DNA from: an uncultured Collinsella sp. | Lineage (GTDB): Bacteria; Actinomycetota; Coriobacteriia; Coriobacteriales; Coriobacteriaceae | Length of the DNA: 56,746 bases | Direction of reading: 5' to 3' | NCBI GenBank assembly: GCA_900540995.1 | Contig: UQHO01000010.1 | Span: 1 to 56,746, forward strand | Part shown: one piece after another, positions 50,801-56,746 of the stretch | Layout of the letters: every line of letters begins with the position of its first letter | Position numbering within the stretch: the first letter of the stretch is position 1 | Program-made: the position numbers and the translations under genes | The notes under the pieces: generated by a model | What the model saw: the letters and a program-made list of their open reading frames with translations, nothing else | The model's database searches: none | What the model was told of the DNA's origin: nothing

Positions 50801-53800
50801 TTACCGCGCCTACCAAGGATGCGAACGACAAGGACCTGACCTTTACGTTTAAGTTCACCCTGCCGGATTCCGAGAAGGGCTACGGGGCGCACGTGTTCGA
50901 TGCGAACGGCGAGGCCGTGGGCAACTCCTTTACGCTCAAGAACGGCGACACCCATTCCATCAAGGCCGGCGAGACAATTCGCGTGTACGACCTTAAGCAG
51001 GGCGACAAGTATAGCGTGAGCGAGCTCACCACCAAGGGCGAGGAGTCCAACGGCAACGTGCTGGCGAGCATCGTTAACACCGTGACCGGCTCTGCCGATG
51101 AGTCGGTGCTTCCGGCTGGCTTTAGGCTCGTGAGCCGCAGGGCCGGCGGCGAGGAGCAGTCCGGAACCGGCAACGCCATCGAGGGCACGATTGCTGCGCT
51201 CGTGGACGGAAAGATTCCCGATAGCAACACGCTCGTGTTCACTAACAACTACAGCGCCAGCTCCGTGACGCTCGATGCCCAGAATCGTCTGAGCGCCACG
51301 AAGGTGCTCGAGGGCCGTGGCTGGACCGATGACGACACCTTTACCGTGCAGCTTACGGCCGAGGACGGCGTCCCCATGCCCGAAGGCGCCAAGAGCAAGG
51401 TGTCGACAGTCAAGCTCACCAATAAGACCCAGACGGCAGCGTTTGGCGACATCACCTATAACAAGCCGGGCACCTACACCTATACCATCAGGGAGGTTAT
51501 TCCCGGCTCCGATGCCAGGGCGGACGGCATAAGCTATTCTGCTGCTGTCTATACCGCAGAGGTCGTGGTGGAGGATAACCAAGCTGGTGCTCTGGTCGTT
51601 AAGAGCGTGACGATGACGCAGCTGCGCGACGATGCCGGTGCCGAGAAGAATGTCGAGGTTGCCGATAAGATCGCAACCTTCACCAATCGCTACGATACGC
51701 ACGAAGCGAACATCATCATCCATGCAAAAAAGAACCTGACCGACAACGCCGGGACCTTCCCGCTTGCCCAGAACACCTTTAGCTTTAAGCTCGAGCGTGT
51801 GGGCGGCTATGCGGACGACAATGCAGCGTTCGATCCTGATACGGTCGTACCGAGCATCAAGGCCCCCATGCCTCAGGGCGCCGAGGGCGACACCGCGACC
51901 GTGGGCAATAACGCCGACGGTACGGTGACGTGGCCGGCGATCTCCTATACTGCCAGGGTGGATGCGGGACGCGCCTACGTTTACAAGTTCGCCGAGAATC
52001 TCGGCAGCGTCGCGGGCATGACCTACGACGGATCGGTCTATTACGCTGTGGTGCGCAACGCCGCTAAGGGCGCCGGCATGACGACCTCGATCGAGTACTA
52101 CAAGGCTGCGGCAGACGGCTCGGTAGAGCAGCTGGACAAGGACGTTACGCCCCTCTTTACTAATACTTATAGCGTGGAGCCCACGAGCGTGACCCTGCAG
52201 GGTCAAAAGACCGTGAGCGGCCGTGACTGGAACCAGGGCGAGGGCTATACCTTTAACCTCACCGCTGCTACGGACGATGCCAGCGCAACCGGCCTGAGCA
52301 AAACCACAAAGCAGGCGGTAACGGATGGGGCTGTCGCAATAAACGCCAGCCAGGCTGTCGCCAGCGCGCCCGAGTCAGGACGCGTGGCGCCGTTCACCTT
52401 TGGCACCGAAGGCGCGCCGACCGTGACGTTCAAACGCGCGGGCACCTTTAGCTTCAATATCACCGAAAACGCCGCGCAGGATGGCCAGGCGGGCATGTCC
52501 ATGGACAAGCACACCGCACGTGCGACCGTTGTGGTGACTGATCTGGACGAGTCGGGCAACCACACGGGCAAGCTGCACGTGGCAAGCGTGACCTATGCCA
52601 ACACCGATGCCTCCGATGCAGACAAGGCCGTAACCGACAAGGCTGCCTTTACCAACGCATATCATGCGTCGGGCACCTTTAGCGGCGTTACGGTGAGCAA
52701 GACCCTTGAGGGTCGCGCCTCTACCGCGGGCCAGTTTACCTTTGCCGTGACGGGCCTTTGGTACAACGGCGTCCAGACGTCGGTCGATGGCGCCGAGGCC
52801 AACATGTCCAACAAGGCGGCGAAGGCCGGCGTGTCCGGCGCCGTGGTGGGCGCGAACGGGGCGGAGAAGCTCTTTGCTCGTACGATCACCGAGCAGGATC
52901 TGGGCCATACGTTTGCCTATCGCATCCACGAGAACCAGCCTGCTACTGCCGCCGGCTACACCTATGACACCGGCTACACCGGTGATGCCATCGTTCTCGT
53001 TAAGGTTCTTGCACGCCAGAACGATCTCGCCAAGCTCTACACCGTGACGACCGTGCTCAAGGGCGCGGGCGTGACGGAGCTGCTGGGCGATTCCAGCGAT
53101 GCGAGCGCGTTGACGGACGAAAAGATTACCGAGCTCAAGCAAAAACCGAATACCTACGTGCAACAGTACGATGCAAGTGAGGCCGGTACCACAACGCCTG
53201 CCGTATCGTTTGTGAACCGTTATGCGGCAAGCCTCGACTATGGTGCCGCTGGCGGCCTGAAGATCGAGAAGACACTGACGTACCCCGAGGGTGCGACGGT
53301 GTTTGGCTCGCCCAAGAGTACGTTCCGCTATATCGTCAAGCCCGCCGATGAGACATCTGCCAAGAAGGTCGGCATTACCATGGACGGCAAGGTCTTTGAG
53401 ACCGCAAACGTCGAGGCCAATACCCCCAAGACCGTGAGCTTGGTTCCTGAGCGCGGGCTGACTTTCACTCAGAATGATGCTGGCAAGACGTTTACCTATA
53501 CCGTGGCCGAGATTGACGACAAGGCGACGGGCTATACGTACGACAAGACGGTCCATACGGTTAAGGCTGTCGTGGCGGACAACGGCGACGGCACGCTCAA
53601 GGTCATGACATCGGTAAGCAAGACGGTTGATGGCGAGGACGAGCTCGAGGGCCAGTGGATCTACCCATCGGATGCGACGTCTACCGGTGTCGCGACGGTT
53701 AAGTTCAAGAACACCTATACGGTTACCGAGGCGGCAACCTATACCCCGTCCGTGACGAAGGTGGTTGCCGGTGCCGATGCTGAGGGCAAGTTCACCTTTA

Positions 53801-56746
53801 CCATGACCGCGGCTGACGATGTTACCCGGGCTGCCATCGACGGCAAGCTCATCACCGGCTCTTCGATGAGCAAGGGCAATGGCTACACCGAGCAGAAGCA
53901 GACGAAGGAGGACCTCAAGGACGGGGAGCACTACCAGCTTGACTTCTCGAAGCTCACCTTTAACAAGCCGGGCACGTATAAGTTTGCTATTAACGAGCTG
54001 ACCCCGAACGGCGGTCCTGGCGAGTGGAAGTATGACCAGCATGTCTATACCGTGACGGTTACCGTAACCGATGAGGGCGGCAAGCTTGTGGCGCGCCCCG
54101 ATGGCACGACCGGTTCGGAAGGTTTCATCTTTACCAATAGGTACCAAACTTCGACGAGCTACGAGCTCCAGGGCGGTCTGGAGATCGTCAAGACGCTCAA
54201 GGGCAAAGACCTGCATGCCGGCATGTTTGGCTTTACGGTGACGGGCAAAGATCCCGCCTCGACCGCAAAGCTTAATAAGCTGCTGCGCGCGGACAAGGGC
54301 AAACTCATCGTTACCAACGATGAGCCCGAAGCCAATGGCACGTCCCATACCGGCATTTTGGGCGGCCTGACCTTTACGACGGACGACGCAGGCAAGACGT
54401 TCACCTACAAGGTGGTCGAGAACAACGGAGGCCAAGGCGGCTATAAATACGACTCCACCTATTGGACGGTAGAGATTGCGGTTAAGAAGCGCGATAACGG
54501 TTCGCTCTATACCGTGACTACCGTCAAGCATTTTGACGCCAAGGGGACTGAGCTTCCCGCGAATACACAGCCCGATAACTCCGAGAGCGGTACCGCCAAG
54601 GCCAAAGTGTCCTTTGCCAACAGCTACGCCGCGAGCGGAACGTTTGGGGGTCCTCGCGCCGAGAAGAAGATGGACTCTGGCGATAAGATCAAGGCTGGCC
54701 AGTATACGTTTGACCTGTACGCGGAGAAGAAGGACGACGGCTCTCTCAAACCGATTGATGAGGGCACGACCCAGGCGAGCGAGAGCGGTACCGCAACGGT
54801 CAACTTTGGTACGGTCACCTTTAAGCTCGGCGGCGATACCGGCACATCTGAAGAGAAGACGGTCAATCTTGCCGACGAAGTGGCAAATGGCTTTGCCGAC
54901 AAGCGCCACAATGCCGACCACACCACTACCTACAGCTTTAACCTGGTGGCAAAGGAGCGCTTGGCCAACCTGCCAGATGGCGTTCGTCCCGTGGATACGT
55001 CCGCGACGTGCCGCGTGCTGCTCGAGGTGACCGACGACAACAACGGTAACCTTACGTCCAAGGTGACCTATCGCGATGGTACCGAGGACGGCAAGATCGT
55101 CTTCCACAACACACGCGATAAGGTCAAGACGATCGGCACGGTCGCGGAGCCCAGCGTGGATATCGACGGGCAGCTGCTCTCCGTGGGTGACTCCTATGTC
55201 TACACCATCAACTGGGTTAACAACGAGGCCGATGATAGTGGCACTGCCAACGTGACCGTGACCGACGAGCTGCCCGCCGGCGTTGTGTTCGAGGCCTTTG
55301 AGGGCAAGAACGCCGATAAGGGCACCGCGAGCGGCCAGTCACTCGCTTGGAGCCTGGGCAATCAACCTGCAGGCAGCCACGGTTCGGTGCGCGTGCGCGT
55401 CAAGATTACCGAGGATGTTGTGAAGGACGCCCAGGGCGCCGTCGGCACCATCAAGAACAACGCCACCGTTACGGTCGGCGACAAGAGCTATACCGGCACC
55501 ACGACCAACTACGTGCCCAAGAAGTCCGAGAGCGACGCTCAGGATGCGACGGGGGCGGGTGTTAAGCTGGGCGATGAGCTCACCTATACCATTGGCTACA
55601 AGAATACCGAGAGCACGCCGGCCACGGTGACGGTCACCGATGCCGTTCCCGCGGGAACCGAGTTCGTGGAGTTCACGGGCGACCATGCGAATGCTGGCTC
55701 TAAGGACAAGGACGGCAATCTCACCTGGACGTTGACGGATGTTCCCGCTGGCGAGGAGGGCACGGTTCAGTTTAAGGTTCGCGTGACCGAGGATGCATTT
55801 AAGAGCGGAGGTGCGTCGGACGACATCTCCAACCAGGCATCGGTGAAGGTTGGTAACAACCCTGTCGTCAAGACCAACACTACCACCGATGAGGTCTCTG
55901 ACGGTCGTTTGACGCTGAGCAAGACGGTCACGGCCGCCGAGGGTATCACGGCGCCCAACAAGGCATTCACCTTTAAGGTGTTGCTCTACCAGGCCGATGG
56001 CGCAATGCCTCTGACCGGTAGCTTTGCGTATGCCGGCCGCCCCAGCGGCACCAACGGCACCTATGTAAGCGGACAGATCAAGAGCGGTGACACCATCGCG
56101 CTTAAGGCCGGTGGCTCCGTGACGGTTACCTTGCCCATAGGTGCGCACTACGAGGTGCAGGAGCTCGACTCCAAGGGTGAGCTCATGACGAGCGAGGACG
56201 GCTTTGCGGTTGTCGATAAGGCGAACCCCCAGAAGGGTACCGTCGGACAGGCGACGAAGGTGGGCTTCACCAACGTCTACAGCGTGGAGTCCACAAAGGT
56301 GGAGAACGCTTTTAAGGTTCAAAAGAAGATCTCCGGTCGCAACTGGACTAAGGCGGATGCCTTTACCATGATGCTGACTGCCCAGGGTGAGGCACCCATG
56401 CCCAAGGGCGCCAAGGAGGGCGTGTCGACGATTGAGTTGCACAAGGATGCCCAGGTCGGCAACTTCGGTACCATCGAGTACACCAAGCCCGGTACCTATA
56501 CCTATGTGATTACCGAGCAGCCGGGTGACGAGGCAGCACTCACGTTCTCGAAGGCCACCTATCGTGCCACCGTCACGGTGGCCGACGATGGCGCCGGTAA
56601 GCTGTTTGCCAAGACCAAGATTGCACAGCTGACCGACGATGCGGGCGACGCTGCTGAGCGCACGGTCGAGGCGGCGGTCTTTACCAACACCGCCAAGACC
56701 GGCAGCCTCACCGTCAAGAAGACGGTCGTCCGGGGGCCTTGGAGCC
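47875..56746 (+). CDS. giant secreted fibro-slime / pilin-domain adhesin (3' end outside window)
   Basis: At least 2,957 residues, still open at the right edge. The ATG follows GGGGAGGG. A long signal peptide with basic start (VRARVREILEP) ends near ATSASAA at residue ~50. A fibro-slime/PA14-like domain has FSGDDDVWVYIDGVLVGDLGG at residue 293. Two SpaA/prealbumin-like modules start near 404 and 700 (VEKVDQNGQAVQGAKFALY, VQKIDDLGKPVNGATFELY). From ~960 onward there are at least nine Spy0128/FctA-like modules with the pattern K-LEGR ... PGTYTYTIRE, likely closed by Lys-Asn isopeptide bonds. They are interrupted near 2420-2670 by two DUF11-like modules. A sortase motif would lie beyond the window. 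It probably mediates host or mucus attachment. Confidence 0.9.
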   Translation, partial: MNRVRARVREILEPFGAKTNTAKRVLKVLTVPLAACALMFGATSASAAVSDHTVQTVNPTGTTVNLFDYWVVDGDNDSSKNINNDNKNNNTGINKDHQLKFNGGAGTGINRWTGKSAINGYGRLSFVKNTLVNGYPAIDAGTYTSYNTSGTYTDESLAYLFNNASQANGRQNGKAVYNNVKGLFQLKDGYYVYDSYGSEGNYAVYNSTTKSFNVYNKAGVYKDSVSDANRGQFFPFDSADKVFEEKNGQLSPIGITDGTNDKLNHHFGMSMTTEFVQPNGGKTTNNEDMIFEFSGDDDVWVYIDGVLVGDLGGIHEKATLDINFATGEVKVGHVDGANGTKKEIEKTNIKAMFKAADADISNFSGNTFSDSTKHTLSFFYLERGAGASNMSLKFNLTTLPSSEVEKVDQNGQAVQGAKFALYQSDEKWTVPSGAEPIAQGTTDAKGQLVFLMKKDGSVLSFDGQHSEGHDYFVLKEEELPAGYRSSLTSSTSATPGELHLQYKKAASGTGGVVVAPETTVTTADGKQWTGSRMWLNGGYLAAKETISLSKETKDNKKNPISSGTTFAVVLKLTGAGEDHKSEDAWTAVTGNPLEGYKLCAAHGIAGAVEAAKSADTSVFAVNTKGDYEVTVRSLPGDIEKYAAMMEDKSKSEYTVAAYHTTASSLAEATTENTSMVQYQSINRQFSTVIHLTNVQNRLFVQKIDDLGKPVNGATFELYKSDDVTGESPSTYAIKPNAEPYDTVQANGMTYPYDIEGAACFPLDSTKHAPLIKGTYYLRESLSPDGYEINSTITKVIVDDSGVYVDAGEKNDGVRSMSGPGSLIASLAQFGSPDSIDNTLTHIKGKLQSATGADVKGNLMWDQTSTAEGVTPSLKNDLMHMRYDKATQGTKTVLRYVEDKGVRDGQLATIFADTGINRMALYQEDDPSYIDDASKTRTNLGTLQLNHLFTTATAVQYTDRRVARLQVTKTVTADDGLTAPTKDANDKDLTFTFKFTLPDSEKGYGAHVFDANGEAVGNSFTLKNGDTHSIKAGETIRVYDLKQGDKYSVSELTTKGEESNGNVLASIVNTVTGSADESVLPAGFRLVSRRAGGEEQSGTGNAIEGTIAALVDGKIPDSNTLVFTNNYSASSVTLDAQNRLSATKVLEGRGWTDDDTFTVQLTAEDGVPMPEGAKSKVSTVKLTNKTQTAAFGDITYNKPGTYTYTIREVIPGSDARADGISYSAAVYTAEVVVEDNQAGALVVKSVTMTQLRDDAGAEKNVEVADKIATFTNRYDTHEANIIIHAKKNLTDNAGTFPLAQNTFSFKLERVGGYADDNAAFDPDTVVPSIKAPMPQGAEGDTATVGNNADGTVTWPAISYTARVDAGRAYVYKFAENLGSVAGMTYDGSVYYAVVRNAAKGAGMTTSIEYYKAAADGSVEQLDKDVTPLFTNTYSVEPTSVTLQGQKTVSGRDWNQGEGYTFNLTAATDDASATGLSKTTKQAVTDGAVAINASQAVASAPESGRVAPFTFGTEGAPTVTFKRAGTFSFNITENAAQDGQAGMSMDKHTARATVVVTDLDESGNHTGKLHVASVTYANTDASDADKAVTDKAAFTNAYHASGTFSGVTVSKTLEGRASTAGQFTFAVTGLWYNGVQTSVDGAEANMSNKAAKAGVSGAVVGANGAEKLFARTITEQDLGHTFAYRIHENQPATAAGYTYDTGYTGDAIVLVKVLARQNDLAKLYTVTTVLKGAGVTELLGDSSDASALTDEKITELKQKPNTYVQQYDASEAGTTTPAVSFVNRYAASLDYGAAGGLKIEKTLTYPEGATVFGSPKSTFRYIVKPADETSAKKVGITMDGKVFETANVEANTPKTVSLVPERGLTFTQNDAGKTFTYTVAEIDDKATGYTYDKTVHTVKAVVADNGDGTLKVMTSVSKTVDGEDELEGQWIYPSDATSTGVATVKFKNTYTVTEAATYTPSVTKVVAGADAEGKFTFTMTAADDVTRAAIDGKLITGSSMSKGNGYTEQKQTKEDLKDGEHYQLDFSKLTFNKPGTYKFAINELTPNGGPGEWKYDQHVYTVTVTVTDEGGKLVARPDGTTGSEGFIFTNRYQTSTSYELQGGLEIVKTLKGKDLHAGMFGFTVTGKDPASTAKLNKLLRADKGKLIVTNDEPEANGTSHTGILGGLTFTTDDAGKTFTYKVVENNGGQGGYKYDSTYWTVEIAVKKRDNGSLYTVTTVKHFDAKGTELPANTQPDNSESGTAKAKVSFANSYAASGTFGGPRAEKKMDSGDKIKAGQYTFDLYAEKKDDGSLKPIDEGTTQASESGTATVNFGTVTFKLGGDTGTSEEKTVNLADEVANGFADKRHNADHTTTYSFNLVAKERLANLPDGVRPVDTSATCRVLLEVTDDNNGNLTSKVTYRDGTEDGKIVFHNTRDKVKTIGTVAEPSVDIDGQLLSVGDSYVYTINWVNNEADDSGTANVTVTDELPAGVVFEAFEGKNADKGTASGQSLAWSLGNQPAGSHGSVRVRVKITEDVVKDAQGAVGTIKNNATVTVGDKSYTGTTTNYVPKKSESDAQDATGAGVKLGDELTYTIGYKNTESTPATVTVTDAVPAGTEFVEFTGDHANAGSKDKDGNLTWTLTDVPAGEEGTVQFKVRVTEDAFKSGGASDDISNQASVKVGNNPVVKTNTTTDEVSDGRLTLSKTVTAAEGITAPNKAFTFKVLLYQADGAMPLTGSFAYAGRPSGTNGTYVSGQIKSGDTIALKAGGSVTVTLPIGAHYEVQELDSKGELMTSEDGFAVVDKANPQKGTVGQATKVGFTNVYSVESTKVENAFKVQKKISGRNWTKADAFTMMLTAQGEAPMPKGAKEGVSTIELHKDAQVGNFGTIEYTKPGTYTYVITEQPGDEAALTFSKATYRATVTVADDGAGKLFAKTKIAQLTDDAGDAAERTVEAAVFTNTAKTGSLTVKKTVVRGPWS

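Noticed and set aside
52375..55107. A 910-codon open frame on the minus strand
   Set aside because: It lies wholly within the adhesin gene, which has a coherent domain series. The antisense frame reflects codon bias.
1..56746. CRISPR array
   Set aside because: No regularly spaced short direct repeats were seen. All recurrent sequences are dispersed palindromes or the structured elements described.

Overview
The window looks like chromosomal DNA from a high-GC, gut-type actinobacterium of the class Coriobacteriia, most likely Collinsella. I infer this from base and codon use, the gene set (a class II tagatose-bisphosphate aldolase family protein in a PTS operon, split transketolase subunits, a very large fibro-slime/pilin-domain adhesin) and the many palindromic intergenic repeats. 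The assignment is inference and was not searched.

Layout. 1-9 kb holds housekeeping genes: a tail-anchored hypothetical, hsp20, a WalJ-type hydrolase, then tilS-hpt-ftsH in one direction, an aminotransferase and a PHP-domain phosphatase. 9-16 kb: an RNA uracil methyltransferase, a three-gene amino-acid ABC importer with a twin-arginine lipoprotein, an EF-G paralogue and a secreted DNA/RNA nuclease. 16.7-24.3 kb: a sugar catabolism unit made of a divergent LacI regulator and an operon with PTS EIIBC, a GatZ/KbaZ-like protein, an FSA-type transaldolase, transketolase N and C subunits and PTS EIIA. 24.3-29.8 kb: larE, a HAD phosphatase, a second LacI regulator and glmS, bracketed by two pairs of inverted repeats. 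29.8-35.2 kb: a GntR regulator, a YeiH-type permease, a Fis-type regulator with a decayed AAA+ domain, a nitroreductase with an abnormal C-terminus and small hypotheticals. 35.3-39.6 kb: a MarR regulator with a heterodimeric ABC exporter whose second subunit is split by a frameshift. 39.7-45.4 kb: cysE, dedA, a branched-chain aminotransferase, an IS200-type element, lemA, a TetR regulator and tRNA-Ser(UGA). 45.5-47.3 kb: a TadA-glycerate kinase fusion. 47.9 kb to the window end: the first 2,957 codons of a giant secreted adhesin that continues past the edge.

The most unusual content lies between the genes. Three copies of a 145-146-nt structured element (21081-21225 on the minus strand, 24439-24584 and 33911-34056 on the plus strand) share short conserved blocks. 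Their stems differ in sequence but keep pairing, through compensatory changes and G.U wobbles. One copy appears to have removed the stop codon of the nitroreductase gene. A separate 61-nt segment in the PTS operon (19673-19733) has a 13-bp hairpin whose loop is perfectly complementary, over 10 bases, to sequence just downstream, which is a pseudoknot or switch-like arrangement. There are also two further palindrome classes: short hairpins carrying a GGGACAG core, and long inverted repeats with 19-41-bp arms, three of them in a row upstream of the giant adhesin.

Starts were chosen by ribosome binding site and family length, so several genes begin downstream of the longest open frame. All functional calls rest on reading motifs by eye. 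No database search or folding program was run.
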